Assembly (NCBI GenBank): GCA_017987055.1
Contig: JAGNUJ010000005.1
Location: 1 to 27,045, forward strand
Source of the DNA: Giesbergeria sp.
GTDB taxonomy: Bacteria > Pseudomonadota > Gammaproteobacteria > Burkholderiales > Burkholderiaceae_C
DNA length: 27,045 bases
Direction: 5' to 3'
Below the pieces are notes generated by a model, which was not told where the DNA came from, made no database searches, and was given only the letters and a program-made list of their open reading frames with translations. Both the position numbers and the translations under genes were made by a program. This document shows positions 17,050 through 26,589 of this stretch, piece after piece (the stretch's first letter is position 1; each line of letters opens with the position of its first letter).

Positions 17050-18369
17050 TCAACCCGCAGCACCTGCCTTGAAGTTGGCTTTTTTCAGCAGTGATTCATA
17101 TTGCTGCGACATCATGTAGTTTTGCACTTGAGCCATAAAGTCCATAGTTACCACTACAATAATCAACAGCGAAGTGCCACCGAAATAGAAAGGAACGTTG
17201 TACTTCAGGATCATGAATTCAGGCAACAAGCACACGAATGTGATGTAGACCGCACCTGCCAGCGTCAAACGCACCAAAATCTTGTCGATATACCGCGCAG
17301 TTTGCTCACCCGGACGAATACCCGGAATGAAGGCACCACTTTTCTTCAGGTTATCAGCCGTTTCTCTACTATTGAACACCAGTGCGGTATAAAAAAAGCA
17401 GAAAAAGATAATCGCAGCCGCATAAAACATCACGTAAATTGGCTGACCAGGAGTCAACGCACCCGAGATGTCCTTTAACCAGCGCATCGACTCACCGGCA
17501 CTAAACCAATTCACCACCGTTGCAGGCAGCAAAATGATCGAAGATGCAAAGATCGGTGGGATCACACCAGCCATATTGAGCTTCAAGGGTAAATGAGACG
17601 ATTGGCCGCCATACACCTTGTTGCCCACCTGACGGCGCGCATAGTTCACCAAAATTTTGCGTTGCCCGCGCTCGACAAACACCACGAAATAGGTAACCAG
17701 CGCCACGACCAAGACAATGAAGATAGCTGCAATGATGCTCATCGCACCGGTACGCACCAACTCCAGCAAACCACCAATCGAGCTTGGCAAACCAGCAGCG
17801 ATACCTGCAAAAATCAGTATCGAGATACCGTTACCCAAACCACGCTCAGTGATTTGCTCGCCCAGCCACATCAAAAAGATGGTGCCTGCGGTCAAACTGA
17901 CGACTGCCGTCATGCGAAAGCCAAAACCTGGGTTCAACACCAGCCCAGCAGAGCTTTCCAGCGCCACGGCAATGCCGAGCGACTGGAACAGTGCCAGAGC
18001 CAAAGTTCCATAACGCGTGTACTGCGTGATTTTGCGACGACCCGACTCGCCTTCTTTCTTCATCTGCTCGAAGGTTGGCACAGCGTAGGTCATGAGCTGC
18101 ATGATGATCGATGCCGAGATGTACGGCATGATTCCCAATGCAAACACCGTGAAGCGCGACAGCGCCCCACCCGAGAACATATTGAACAAGTTCAGAATGC
18201 CGCCCTGCTGGCCACTGAACAGCTGCTGAAGCTGCGCTGGATCAATACCAGGGACAGGAATATGCGCCCCAACACGGTAAATCACCAACGCCATCAAGAG
18301 AAAAACCAGCCGACGACGCAAGTCGCCAAACTTACCGGTTTTTGCTATTTGAGCTGCGCTAGTTGCCAC
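17050..18369 (-). CDS. secY: Preprotein translocase subunit SecY
   Basis: SecY is the channel of the Sec translocon in the inner membrane. The 439-residue protein has ten hydrophobic segments and family landmarks. These include [14 protein letters not shown] after helix 1, [20 protein letters not shown] (helix 2), the cytoplasmic loop with [19 protein letters not shown], and the late loop [16 protein letters not shown]. The start is GTG 18369, preceded by GGAAAG at 6 nt spacing. It lies 22 nt downstream of rplO as in the classical spc order. Confidence 0.98.
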   Translation of the reverse strand: MATSAAQIAKTGKFGDLRRRLVFLLMALVIYRVGAHIPVPGIDPAQLQQLFSGQQGGILNLFNMFSGGALSRFTVFALGIMPYISASIIMQLMTYAVPTFEQMKKEGESGRRKITQYTRYGTLALALFQSLGIAVALESSAGLVLNPGFGFRMTAVVSLTAGTIFLMWLGEQITERGLGNGISILIFAGIAAGLPSSIGGLLELVRTGAMSIIAAIFIVLVVALVTYFVVFVERGQRKILVNYARRQVGNKVYGGQSSHLPLKLNMAGVIPPIFASSIILLPATVVNWFSAGESMRWLKDISGALTPGQPIYVMFYAAAIIFFCFFYTALVFNSRETADNLKKSGAFIPGIRPGEQTARYIDKILVRLTLAGAVYITFVCLLPEFMILKYNVPFYFGGTSLLIIVVVTMDFMAQVQNYMMSQQYESLLKKANFKAGAAG

Positions 18370-18391
18370 TGGTGCTTTCCTTCAGACAGAT

Positions 18392-18823
18392 TCAGGCGAT
18401 GCTGCCGCCAGCGGCTTCAATCGCAGCTTTTGCACCAGCGGTAGCACCGATGCCGTTAAGCTTGACTGCAGTGCTAATTTCACCGCTCTTGATGACCTTG
18501 ACCACGCGGATCAATTGGCCAACCAGACCGGACTGCTTGAGCACTAGCATGTCCACTTCGGCAAGACCAAGTTGGCCTAGGGCTGTCAGGGTGACTTCAG
18601 CGTTGAATTTCAGCGTGGTCGATTTAAAACCGCGCTTTGGCAGACGGCGCTGCAAAGGCATTTGACCGCCTTCGAAGCCCACCTTGTGGTAGCCACCCGA
18701 ACGCGATTTTTGACCTTTGTGGCCACGACCCGCTGTCTTGCCCAGACCGGAGCCAATGCCCCGACCAACGCGACGGCGAGCGTGCTTAGATCCGGCTGCG
18801 GGTTTGATGGTATTGAGTTGCAT
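18392..18823 (-). CDS. rplO: 50S ribosomal protein L15
   Basis: The 143-residue protein begins [22 protein letters not shown] and has the Gly-rich RNA-binding stretch ([20 protein letters not shown]) and [15 protein letters not shown], typical for L15. Three consecutive potential starts (TTG, ATG, ATG) occur. The GAGAGG site is about 6 nt from the second ATG (18823), so I chose that. L15 is a late assembly protein of the large subunit. It follows rpmD by 10 nt. Confidence 0.97.
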   Translation of the reverse strand: MQLNTIKPAAGSKHARRRVGRGIGSGLGKTAGRGHKGQKSRSGGYHKVGFEGGQMPLQRRLPKRGFKSTTLKFNAEVTLTALGQLGLAEVDMLVLKQSGLVGQLIRVVKVIKSGEISTAVKLNGIGATAGAKAAIEAAGGSIA

Positions 18824-18833
18824 CATCAACCTC

Positions 18834-19016
18834 TCAGAGGATTTTGACCAGATAACTGATCTTGTTAATCATGCCGCGCACTTCAGGGCTGTCCTGCAGT
18901 TCGCTGACACTGTTGAGCTTGCGCAGACCCAAACCACGCACAGTGGCGCGGTGGGAAGTGTGCGTGCCAATCGGGCTGCGAACCAACTGGATTTTCACGG
19001 TTGCTTGTGTAGTCAT
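18834..19016 (-). CDS. rpmD: 50S ribosomal protein L30
   Basis: The 60-residue protein ([19 protein letters not shown]...) shows the L30 core [11 protein letters not shown] and the C-terminal [20 protein letters not shown] two codons earlier is in frame, but the AGGA box is better spaced for ATG 19016. It lies between rpsE and rplO with 10-14 nt gaps. Confidence 0.97.
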   Translation of the reverse strand: MTTQATVKIQLVRSPIGTHTSHRATVRGLGLRKLNSVSELQDSPEVRGMINKISYLVKIL

Positions 19017-19030
19017 CGTCACAATTCCTA

Positions 19031-19549
19031 TCAGACGAAGAGGTCTTCGACCGATTTGCCGCGCTTAGCTGCCACTGCACCGGGGGTGGTGGAGTTGGTA
19101 AGCGCGTCAAATGTGGCACGGACCATGTTGTAAGGGTTCGAAGAACCGTGGCTCTTGGCCACGATGTCCGTCATGCCCATCACTTCGAACACAGCACGCA
19201 TAGGGCCGCCAGCAATGATGCCGGTACCCTTAGGTGCCGGAGCCATCATCACCGAAGCTGCGCCATGGTGGCCAGTGACTTGGTGGTGGATGGTGCCGTT
19301 CTTCAGCGACACCTTAACCATGTTGCGACGAGCCTCTTCCATGGCTTTTTGCACGGCAGCAGGCACTTCCTTGGATTTGCCCTTGCCCATGCCGACACGG
19401 CCTTCGCCATCACCAACGACGGTCAAAGCAGCAAAACCGAGGATACGGCCGCCCTTAACGACTTTGGTGACGCGGTTGACCGCGATCATCTTCTCGCGCA
19501 TTCCGTCGTCGTTACCTGCGTCTTGGACTCGGGGTTGAAATTTAGCCAT
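19031..19549 (-). CDS. rpsE: 30S ribosomal protein S5
   Basis: The 172-residue protein contains the double-stranded-RNA-binding-like N-terminal domain ([22 protein letters not shown]) and the S5 C-terminal domain ([21 protein letters not shown], then [15 protein letters not shown]). S5 helps maintain decoding accuracy and mRNA unwinding at the entry channel. It follows rplR by 17 nt in standard spc order. Confidence 0.98.
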   Translation of the reverse strand: MAKFQPRVQDAGNDDGMREKMIAVNRVTKVVKGGRILGFAALTVVGDGEGRVGMGKGKSKEVPAAVQKAMEEARRNMVKVSLKNGTIHHQVTGHHGAASVMMAPAPKGTGIIAGGPMRAVFEVMGMTDIVAKSHGSSNPYNMVRATFDALTNSTTPGAVAAKRGKSVEDLFV

Positions 19550-19566
19550 TTTTTATTCCGTTCCGC

Positions 19567-19932
19567 TTAGAACTGCAGGCCAGCTTCACGTGCAGCATCG
19601 GCCAAAGCCTTGACGCGGCCGTGATAGGCAAAGCCCGCACGATCAAATGCAACCTTCTCAACGCCGGCGGCCTTGGCCTTTTCAGCGATGCGCTTACCGA
19701 TGATTTGCGCAGCAGCGGCGTTGCCGCCCTTGCCTGCACCACCCAGCGATTGGCGAATTTCTGCTTCGGCAGTGGACGCAGTAGCGATCACTTTGGTGCC
19801 GCAGCCGGAAATCACCGTAGCGTAAATATGGAGGTTCGTACGATTCACTGTCAAACGTGCCACGCCTTGCTGTGCAATGCGAATGCGGGTTTGACGTGCC
19901 CGGCGAAGACGCTGCTCTTTCTTGGTCAACAT
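19567..19932 (-). CDS. rplR: 50S ribosomal protein L18
   Basis: The 121-residue protein has the basic N-terminus [19 protein letters not shown] and the C-terminal [26 protein letters not shown] characteristic of L18. L18 binds 5S rRNA together with L5. It lies 11 nt after rplF. Confidence 0.98.
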   Translation of the reverse strand: MLTKKEQRLRRARQTRIRIAQQGVARLTVNRTNLHIYATVISGCGTKVIATASTAEAEIRQSLGGAGKGGNAAAAQIIGKRIAEKAKAAGVEKVAFDRAGFAYHGRVKALADAAREAGLQF

Positions 19933-19943
19933 GTTGCAGCTCC

Positions 19944-20477
19944 TTATTTCTTCTTGGTCTCTTTGATCGCCACTTTTTCGCCCGTATAACGGATACCCTT
20001 GCCTTTGTAAGGCTCAGGCGGACGAATAGCGCGGATCTCAGCAGCGATCTGGCCAACCACTTGGCGGTTAGCACCCTTGATCACTACTTCAGTGGGGGTT
20101 GGCGTAGCCACGGTGATACCAGCAGGCATGGTCTTGTTGACCGGATGCGAGTAGCCGATAGCCAAGTTCAGCACAGCGCCATTGGCTTGGGCTTTGAAGC
20201 CCACACCAATCAGCGTGAGCTTCTTTTCAAAGCCAGCACTCACACCTTGCACCATGTTGTTAACTAGCTGGCGCATGGTGCCACTCATGGCATTGGCATC
20301 ACGGGAGTCGTTGGCTGGCTCAAAAGAGACCTTGCCTTCGTTCATAGTGACTTTGACCAAGGCGTTTTGTGCCTGGGTCAATGCACCACCAGCGCCTTTA
20401 ACGCTGATGTGGGCAGCTTCAATCGACACATCCACGCCTGCGGGAATGGTGACTGGCATTTTTGCAATACGGGACAT
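19944..20477 (-). CDS. rplF: 50S ribosomal protein L6
   Basis: The 177-residue protein begins [19 protein letters not shown] and carries two L6 repeats, ending with the signature [25 protein letters not shown]6 binds 23S rRNA near the sarcin-ricin loop and factor-binding site. It lies 25 nt after rpsH. Confidence 0.98.
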   Translation of the reverse strand: MSRIAKMPVTIPAGVDVSIEAAHISVKGAGGALTQAQNALVKVTMNEGKVSFEPANDSRDANAMSGTMRQLVNNMVQGVSAGFEKKLTLIGVGFKAQANGAVLNLAIGYSHPVNKTMPAGITVATPTPTEVVIKGANRQVVGQIAAEIRAIRPPEPYKGKGIRYTGEKVAIKETKKK

Positions 20478-20502
20478 TTCAGTTACTCCTCAATGTCTCG
20501 AC

Positions 20503-20898
20503 TTAAGCCACGTAGCAAAGCACTTCGCCACCGACACCGGTTGCGCGCGCTTTACGATCGGTCATCACACCCTTGGGCGTGGTGACGATGGCCACACCGA
20601 GGCCATTCATGACTTGGGGGATGGCGTCTCGGCCTTTGTACACACGCAGGCCGGGACGGCTTACGCGCTCGATACGCTCGATCACTGGGCGACCAGCGTA
20701 GTACTTCAGGGCGATTTCAATTTGGGACTTGCCAGCTTCGGTCTTGACTTCGAATCCGTCAATGTAACCCTCGTCCTTGAGCACCTGGGCGATAGCGATC
20801 TTCACTTTGGAAGATGGCACCGCCACGGTGGCCTTGGAAACCATTTGGGCATTGCGGATGCGGGTCAGCAAGTCAGCGATGGGATCACTCATGCTCAT
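20503..20898 (-). CDS. rpsH: 30S ribosomal protein S8
   Basis: The 131-residue protein begins [18 protein letters not shown] and ends with GGEVLCYVA, typical of S8, a primary 16S rRNA binder. The frame stays open upstream to 21036, but the AGGAG site 9 nt before ATG 20898 and family alignment fix the start here. In E. coli S8 represses the spc operon by binding its own message; I cannot identify that site here by eye. Confidence 0.98.
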   Translation of the reverse strand: MSMSDPIADLLTRIRNAQMVSKATVAVPSSKVKIAIAQVLKDEGYIDGFEVKTEAGKSQIEIALKYYAGRPVIERIERVSRPGLRVYKGRDAIPQVMNGLGVAIVTTPKGVMTDRKARATGVGGEVLCYVA

Positions 20899-20918
20899 GT
20901 TTAATCTCTCCTGCCTGC

Positions 20919-21224
20919 TTACCAGCTGGCCTTGGTGACACCAGGGATGTCGCCTGCAAAAGCCAGTTCGCGGATCTTGGCGCGGGCCAAGCCGAATTGA
21001 CGGAAAGTACCGCGGGGACGACCGGTGATGGCACAACGGTTGCGCTGGCGCGTCGGATTGGCGTTGCGCGGGAGCTTTTGCAGACCCAAACGGGCTGCTT
21101 CACGCTCTTCGTCGCTGCGCTTGGCATCGGTGGCAATGGCCTTGAGTTCAGTATGCTTTGCGGCGTACTTTTCTACCAGATTCTTGCGCTTGAGTTCACG
21201 TTGGATCAGAGCTACTTTAGCCAT
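20919..21224 (-). CDS. rpsN: 30S ribosomal protein S14
   Basis: The 101-residue protein ([21 protein letters not shown]..., ending GVTKASW) is the long, zinc-free form of S14: only one cysteine ([10 protein letters not shown]) is present. The start at ATG 21224 follows from homology, although the frame is open to 21350. It lies 7 nt after rplE and 20 nt before rpsH. Confidence 0.98.
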   Translation of the reverse strand: MAKVALIQRELKRKNLVEKYAAKHTELKAIATDAKRSDEEREAARLGLQKLPRNANPTRQRNRCAITGRPRGTFRQFGLARAKIRELAFAGDIPGVTKASW

Positions 21225-21231
21225 CGTTGCC

Positions 21232-21771
21232 TCAGTTCTTGAACGGAAAACGGAAACCGGCGAGCAGCGCTTTGCACTCTTCGTCCGACTTAGCCGTTGT
21301 GGTGATACTGATATTGAGGCCGCGCAGGGCATCAACCTTGTCGTACTCAACTTCAGGGAAGATGATTTGCTCTTTCACGCCAACGTTGTAGTTGCCGCGA
21401 CCGTCAAAAGAACGGCCAGAGATACCACGGAAGTCACGCACGCGCGGCAAAGCCACGGTAACGAAACGATCGAGGAATTCGTACATCTGTACGCCGCGCA
21501 GGGTAACCATGCAACCAATGGCCTGGCCTTCGCGAATTTTGAAACCAGCGATAGCTTTCTTAGCCAAGGTAACCACAGGCTTTTGGCCTGCGATTTTGGT
21601 CAGGTCAGCCACGGCGTTGTCCATGACTTTTTTGTCAGCGACGGCTTCGCTCACACCCATATTGAGGGTGATTTTGCTCAGGCGCGGAACCTGCATCGGC
21701 GAGGTGTAGCCGAACTGCTCCATCAGAGCAGGGGCGATTTTTTCGCGGTAGTGTTTTTGGAGTCGTGCCAT
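21232..21771 (-). CDS. rplE: 50S ribosomal protein L5
   Basis: The 179-residue protein contains [40 protein letters not shown] and [17 protein letters not shown] C-terminal sequence ([19 protein letters not shown]). L5 binds 5S rRNA and contacts the small-subunit head. It lies 10 nt after rplX. Confidence 0.98.
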   Translation of the reverse strand: MARLQKHYREKIAPALMEQFGYTSPMQVPRLSKITLNMGVSEAVADKKVMDNAVADLTKIAGQKPVVTLAKKAIAGFKIREGQAIGCMVTLRGVQMYEFLDRFVTVALPRVRDFRGISGRSFDGRGNYNVGVKEQIIFPEVEYDKVDALRGLNISITTTAKSDEECKALLAGFRFPFKN

Positions 21772-21781
21772 TTATTGCTCC

Positions 21782-22102
21782 TTAGGCGGTCTTAACTTCA
21801 GCGCCGTTGGACTTGAACACACGAATGTGCTTACCATCAGCCTGCAGCTTGATACCGACGCGGTCGCCCTTGCCCGTAGCAGCGTTAAAAATTGCCACGT
21901 TGGATTGATGGATAGGCATAGCCTTTTCCACGATGCCGCCGGTTGTACCCTTCATAGGGTTTGGCTTGACGTGCTTTTTGACTAAGTTGATGCCTTCCAC
22001 CACCAGGTGGGAGTCATCTTTACGCAGCGCAACTACGCCACGCTTGCCTTTGTCGCGCCCGGTGAGGACGATAACTTCGTCGCCCTTGCGAATCTTGTTC
22101 AT
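21782..22102 (-). CDS. rplX: 50S ribosomal protein L24
   Basis: The 106-residue protein carries a KOW motif near its N-terminus ([21 protein letters not shown]) and the following [15 protein letters not shown], diagnostic for L24, an assembly-initiator protein of the large subunit. It lies 10 nt after rplN. Confidence 0.98.
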   Translation of the reverse strand: MNKIRKGDEVIVLTGRDKGKRGVVALRKDDSHLVVEGINLVKKHVKPNPMKGTTGGIVEKAMPIHQSNVAIFNAATGKGDRVGIKLQADGKHIRVFKSNGAEVKTA

Positions 22103-22112
22103 CGCGCTGTCC

Positions 22113-22481
22113 TTAGAGAACTTCAGGAGCCAAGGACACGATCTTCATGAACTTTTCGGTGCGCAGCTCGCGCGTCACCGGTCCAAAGATACGGGTGCCG
22201 ATCGGCTCCAGCTTTGCATTGAGCAACACCGCAGCGTTGCCATCGAATTTGATGAGCGAACCATCGCCGCGGCGGATGCCTTTGGCAGTACGCACCACCA
22301 CAGCGCTGTAGACCTCGCCTTTTTTGACGCGGCCACGCGGTGCGGCTTCTTTGATGCTCACCTTGATGATGTCACCCACGCTGGCGTAACGACGACGCGA
22401 GCCACCCAGCACCTTGATGCACAGGACGGACTTCGCGCCGGTGTTGTCGGCAACGTCTAACCGAGTTTCTGTCTGGATCAT
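22113..22481 (-). CDS. rplN: 50S ribosomal protein L14
   Basis: The 122-residue protein begins [19 protein letters not shown] and ends [20 protein letters not shown], as in L14 of other bacteria; L14 lies at the subunit interface. The frame extends 21 codons upstream, but homology and a GGGA 8 nt before ATG 22481 fix the start. It is the first gene of the cluster here: no rpsQ, rpmC or rplP lies upstream, so its promoter must be in the adjacent spacer. Confidence 0.98.
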   Translation of the reverse strand: MIQTETRLDVADNTGAKSVLCIKVLGGSRRRYASVGDIIKVSIKEAAPRGRVKKGEVYSAVVVRTAKGIRRGDGSLIKFDGNAAVLLNAKLEPIGTRIFGPVTRELRTEKFMKIVSLAPEVL

Positions 22482-22640
22482 GTATGTATTCCCAACTTGC
22501 ACCAGATGACAAACGGCCCCAGAGAACTTCTCAAGGGCTGCCAATCAGCCAGTCAGTCTTGGGCCCGTCGTCCACAGCGCAAACCATTTGCACTGCTTCC
22601 TGCTGGGCAGAGACTTCACTTTTTACAAGCGAAGCCGGCT

Positions 22641-22669
22641 ATTTTGCCAAAATGTCAATGCCTCGTCAA
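22641..22669 (-). promoter_or_regulatory. Candidate promoter of the spc-alpha ribosomal cluster
   Basis: On the minus strand TTGACG (22669-22664) and CAAAAT (22646-22641) are separated by 17 nt. The -35 matches the consensus at five of six positions and the -10 at four of six. The leader to rplN would be about 155 nt. A further TTGACA lies within the spacer between these boxes but has no well-placed -10. Confidence 0.4.
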
Positions 22670-22777
22670 TCATTTTTCGCGATTTTCCGGGCAGATGACA
22701 GCAAATACTATGCCATCCAAGCAACGCTTGGCCGCTGTAAGCACACCAAAAACCATACATCAACGCCGATATTTATT

Positions 22778-22829
22778 AAATTGATAGCTGCTAGCGCACG
22801 TATCTATTGGTCTAGAGGCAGTTTTGACT
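22778..22829 (+). repeat. Dispersed repeat, copy C (52 nt)
   Basis: It reads AAATTGATAGCTGCTAG, then CGCACGTATCTA, CTAGAGGC and TTTTGACT on the plus strand. It is the same element as copies A and B in the opposite orientation. It lies between the divergent rplN and proC genes, about 95 nt before the proC start. Confidence 0.85.
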
Positions 22830-22924
22830 GTTATTTTCAGAAAAAGCCGGCCTTGCCTTGGCCAGTACACCGCGGCAGCCGCTCGCTACCATCAGCGCTT
22901 TCTTCGTTTCTGTCCACCATTGCC

Positions 22925-23764
<840 letters not shown>

Positions 23765-23772
23765 ATAAAACC

Positions 23773-23852
23773 ATAGCTGCTAGCGCTTTTATTTAAAGGC
23801 TTTCAGATACAAAATGCCTTCAATTGCTTTAAACACCAGCGCTAGCAGCTAT
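23773..23852. repeat. Mirror-image pair of repeat half-copies between proC and ubiA
   Basis: ATAGCTGCTAGCGCT (23773-23787) is matched by its exact reverse complement AGCGCTAGCAGCTAT (23838-23852). Inside lie further pairs TTTAAAG / CTTTAAA and AAGGC / GCCTT. The whole 80-nt element can fold as a long hairpin. It sits 8 nt after the proC stop and 23 nt from the ubiA stop, so it may end transcription from both sides. Confidence 0.8.
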
Positions 23853-23875
23853 CAAATTAAATACGCTGCCACCAA

Positions 23876-24754
23876 TCACCGCAGCGCGTGACTCAGCGCA
23901 ATACCGGCAAACAGCGTAAAACCAATCCAATGGTTCTCGCGAAACGCCTTGAAGCAGCCCTCGCGGGTGCGCTGGCGAATCAGCGTCCAGTGCCACACCA
24001 CCTGCGCCAAAACCAGCGCCATCGCTATATAAAACAGAGCGCCTAGCGCAAGCGGTGCAAGGGCTACAGCCCAAAACGCCATAAACAGCAGATAAAACAG
24101 CACCACGCCAGCGACATCCCAACGCCCCAACGTGATGGCCGAGGTGCGCATGCCCAGCTTCAAATCGTCGTCGCGGTCGACCATCGCGTATTCGGTGTCA
24201 TAGGCCAGCACCCAGAACAAATTGCCCAGCCACAGCCAACCGGCCAGCGCCGGCACCCGGCCTTGCACGGCGGCAAAAGCGATCAAGATGCCAAAGTTGA
24301 ACGCAATGCCCAGCACCGCCTGCGGCATGGCAAAAAAGCGCTTGGTGAACGGGTAAAGAACCGTCACCAGCAGCGCCGGCACCGACCACGCCACCGCCGC
24401 CCACGTCGTCGTCAACACCAGCGCCAGCGCCAGCAGCGCCAGCACCGCGCCCACGGCCAGCGCCTCTTTGACGGAAATTTGCCCCGAAGTAATCGGCCGC
24501 TGCACCGTGCGCTTGACGTGGCGGTCAAAGTCGCGGTCGGCGACGTCGTTGATGCAGCAACCGGCGCTGCGCATCAAGATGGTGCCCAGCGCAAACACAA
24601 GCAGCAAATGCCAACCCGGAAAGCCGTCCGCTGCCAGCCACAGCGCGCTCAGCGTCGGCCAGATCAGCACCAGCCAGCCAGCGGGACGGTTCCAGCGAAT
24701 CAAATCAAGGTACAGAGAGAAACGAGATGCATGGCTGCGCGCGGAAGTGGTCAT
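23876..24754 (-). CDS. ubiA: 4-hydroxybenzoate polyprenyltransferase (UbiA)
   Basis: UbiA attaches the polyprenyl tail to 4-hydroxybenzoate in the inner membrane during ubiquinone synthesis. The 292-residue protein has multiple hydrophobic helices and both Asp-rich motifs that bind Mg-diphosphate: NDVADRDFD (69-77) and [12 protein letters not shown] (186-197). RPITSGQIS follows the first motif as in other UbiA proteins. The only plausible start is ATG 24754, which lacks a clear ribosome binding site and lies just 17 nt after the T-tract of the upstream gene's terminator. Confidence 0.96.
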   Translation of the reverse strand: MTTSARSHASRFSLYLDLIRWNRPAGWLVLIWPTLSALWLAADGFPGWHLLLVFALGTILMRSAGCCINDVADRDFDRHVKRTVQRPITSGQISVKEALAVGAVLALLALALVLTTTWAAVAWSVPALLVTVLYPFTKRFFAMPQAVLGIAFNFGILIAFAAVQGRVPALAGWLWLGNLFWVLAYDTEYAMVDRDDDLKLGMRTSAITLGRWDVAGVVLFYLLFMAFWAVALAPLALGALFYIAMALVLAQVVWHWTLIRQRTREGCFKAFRENHWIGFTLFAGIALSHALR

Positions 24755-24771
24755 GCCAACAAAGGGGAAGG

Positions 24772-24801
24772 AAAAAACAAAAACCGGCCACGAAGGCCGG
24801 T
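24772..24801 (-). terminator. Intrinsic terminator of the cytochrome c peroxidase gene
   Basis: On the minus strand ACCGGCC-TTCGT-GGCCGGT (24801-24783) is followed by TTTTTGTTTTTT. The hairpin lies 38 nt after the peroxidase stop. It is a strong canonical terminator. Confidence 0.9.
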
Positions 24802-24839
24802 CAGAGCAAGCACTTTACCGCAGGCGCAAAGCAGCCAGC

Positions 24840-25844
24840 TCAATCAAACGGCTGCGGGCGCTTGGTCTTGTCGCTCGATGGCGGCAAGATCGGCAGCGTC
24901 ATTTGCGGCTGATCGCCGGTCAGGGTTTTCAGAAAAGCGACGATTTTGCCGTTCTCATCGTCCGAGAATTTGCGCCCCAATTGCAGGCGCCCCATCACGT
25001 CCACCGCTTGCGCCAAAGTGTCAGCTGAGCCGTCGTGGAAGTAGGGGTAAGTCAGCTCGACGTTGCGCAGCGTCGGCACTTTAAAGTTGAAGCGATCGGC
25101 ATCGTTGCCGGTGACAGCAAAGCGGCCTTCAGCGGCGTTAGTGGTTTTGTAGGGCTCGACGATGCCCATTTTTTGGAACGAGTTGCCGCCCAAGTTGGGG
25201 CCATTGTGGCAAGCGACGCAGCCACTGTCTTTAAACAGCTTATAGCCAGCCAACTCGTCATTCTTCAAGGCCTTTTTATCGCCTTTGAGCCACTGATCAA
25301 AACGCGAATTGGGGGTGACCAAGGTTTCTTCAAACGCGGCAATGGCGGTAGTGACTTCGGCAATGGTTAATTTGTCGTGGCCAAAAACGGCTTTAAATTC
25401 TTGGACATATTGCGGAATCGAACGCAGCAAATCAATAGCAAGCTCGTGGGTAAATGCCATTTCGCCGGGGTTGGCAATTGGACCGCCGGCTTGCTCTTTC
25501 AGGTCTTTGGCGCGGCCATCCCAAAATTGCGCCAAATTCAGGCTGGAATTGAGCACCGTGGGCGAGTTAATCGGGCCTTGCTGCCAGCGGTCGCCAATCG
25601 AGGTTTTCAGGTTATCTGAGCCACCCATGCTCAAGTTGTGGCAGGAGTTGCACGAGATAAAGCCCGACTTAGACAAGCGTGGGTCAAACCACAGTTTTTT
25701 ACCCAGTTCAACTTGGCCAGGGTGGGTGATTTTGGCCGGGGTAATTGGCTGCACTGGCTCTTGTGCCATGACAGGAGCGGCACACAAAAGCGCCGCAGCA
25801 CAGGAGACGGCGCCGAGCGCCCCACGCAAAAATTGAATGGCCAT
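24840..25844 (-). CDS. Di-heme cytochrome c peroxidase
   Basis: This periplasmic enzyme reduces H2O2 using electrons from c-type cytochromes. The 334-residue precursor has a signal peptide ending APVMA/QEP (about residue 27). It has two c-type heme sites, CNSCH at 65-69 and CVACH at 209-213. Family blocks include FDPRLSKSGFISCNSCHNL, INSPTVLNS, QFWDGRA and VPTLRNVELTYPYFHDGS, all matching the CcpA/MauG superfamily with peroxidase-type length. ATG 25844 has GGGAG 6 nt upstream. It lies downstream of dps and oxyR on the same strand after a 176-nt AT-rich spacer, consistent with peroxide defence. Confidence 0.94.
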   Translation of the reverse strand: MAIQFLRGALGAVSCAAALLCAAPVMAQEPVQPITPAKITHPGQVELGKKLWFDPRLSKSGFISCNSCHNLSMGGSDNLKTSIGDRWQQGPINSPTVLNSSLNLAQFWDGRAKDLKEQAGGPIANPGEMAFTHELAIDLLRSIPQYVQEFKAVFGHDKLTIAEVTTAIAAFEETLVTPNSRFDQWLKGDKKALKNDELAGYKLFKDSGCVACHNGPNLGGNSFQKMGIVEPYKTTNAAEGRFAVTGNDADRFNFKVPTLRNVELTYPYFHDGSADTLAQAVDVMGRLQLGRKFSDDENGKIVAFLKTLTGDQPQMTLPILPPSSDKTKRPQPFD

Positions 25845-25992
25845 GATCAACTCCCTTTCTATGATTGAAAAAACCACACAAACATTTGTTTTTAATTAAT
25901 GAATATCTGTGGGCTGAAATAAATTTTCACACAGCCTTAAATTTTGCGTTCAATAAAAAACCAATTTACTCAAGTAATTAAGTCTTGATTTC
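25845..25992 (-). promoter_or_regulatory. AT-rich regulatory spacer upstream of the peroxidase gene
   Basis: This stretch is strikingly AT-rich against its neighbours and holds several dyads. They are AAACA-TT-TGTTT (25880-25891), TGAAA-N5-TTTCA (25915-25929), and GGCTG / CAGCC (25912-25916 with 25932-25936) enclosing most of the second. They are plausible operator or promoter structures for the peroxidase gene. I see no strong -35/-10 pair and no intact FNR consensus. Confidence 0.35.
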
Positions 25993-25994
25993 TT

Positions 25995-26026
25995 GATTGG
26001 GGGGGCGCTGCGGGTGCGCCTCAATC
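25995..26026 (-). other. G-rich inverted repeat over the dps stop codon
   Basis: GATTG (25995-25999) pairs with CAATC (26022-26026), and GGCGC (26004-26008) pairs with GCGCC (26016-26020), with a short run of G between the two arms. It could end or stabilise the dps message, but no T-tract follows, so I do not call it an intrinsic terminator. Confidence 0.4.
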
Positions 26027-26560
26027 TTCCAGCAGCGAGCGCAGCATCCAGGCGGTTTGCTCATGCACTGTCATGCGCTGGGTCAGCAGGTCGCAGGTGG
26101 GCTCGTCGCCGGCCTTCTCGACCACGGGAAACAGCTCGCGCGCGGTGCGGGCGACGGCCTCGTGGCCTTGCACCAGCAGGCGCACCATGTCCAGCGCCTT
26201 GGGTGGCTGCGATGGCGCATCCGCAATACTGGCCAGTTTGCCAAAGTCGGCATAAGAACCCGGCGCAACGTGGCCGAGCGAGCGGATGCGCTCGGCAATC
26301 GGGTCAACCGCATTCCACAGCTCGGTGTACTGCCCCATAAACATCAGGTGCAGGGTGTTGAACATCGGCCCGGTGACGTTCCAGTGGAAGTTGTGCGTCG
26401 TCAGGTACAGCGTGTAGGTATCGGCCAGCAGGTGCGACAGGCCTTTGGCAATCGCCGCACGGTCTTTGTCGTTGATGCCGATGTTGATGGCGTTGCCAAT
26501 AGGCGCTTTGGGTGCGACTTTGGTAGATGATTTAGCGGCAGGTTTTTGGGCAGTAGCCAT
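26021..26560 (-). CDS. dps: Dps family DNA-protecting, ferritin-like protein
   Basis: Dps dodecamers oxidise and store iron and, in many species, coat DNA during stress. The 179-residue protein has a Lys/Ala-rich N-terminal tail ([19 protein letters not shown]), which in this family can bind DNA. A ferritin-like core then carries [29 protein letters not shown] and [36 protein letters not shown]. The ferroxidase histidines and the VDxxAE pair are present, but the residue four after the second histidine is Met, where an acidic residue is usual. ATG 26560 has GGAG 8 nt upstream. It lies 29 nt after oxyR, so the two may be co-transcribed. Confidence 0.93.
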   Translation of the reverse strand: MATAQKPAAKSSTKVAPKAPIGNAINIGINDKDRAAIAKGLSHLLADTYTLYLTTHNFHWNVTGPMFNTLHLMFMGQYTELWNAVDPIAERIRSLGHVAPGSYADFGKLASIADAPSQPPKALDMVRLLVQGHEAVARTARELFPVVEKAGDEPTCDLLTQRMTVHEQTAWMLRSLLED

Positions 26561-26589
26561 GGTGTTTCTCCGGTGGATGGGAATAAAAA

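Larger units (their letters stand above)
22482..22924. other. 443-nt spacer between divergent rplN and proC
   Basis: No gene is seen here. The spacer contains a candidate minus-strand promoter for rplN (22641-22669), a GGCTG-CCAAT-CAGCC hairpin in the rplN leader (22536-22550), and repeat copy C (22778-22829). The proC frame stays open through part of it, but the sequence does not resemble any ProC N-terminus. Confidence 0.7.

Noticed and set aside
20899..21036. N-terminal extension of the S8 reading frame
   Set aside because: It overlaps rpsN in another frame, and S8 homology begins at [11 protein letters not shown] with a proper ribosome binding site.
22484..22924. Upstream extension of the proC reading frame by about 147 codons
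   Set aside because: It crosses the rplN promoter region and repeat copy C, shows no resemblance to ProC, and the Rossmann motif lies near the N-terminus when ATG 22925 is used.
25988..26000. FNR-like box near the dps stop (TTGAT repeated)
   Set aside because: The two TTGAT units are direct repeats, not the inverted TTGAT-N4-ATCAA arrangement.
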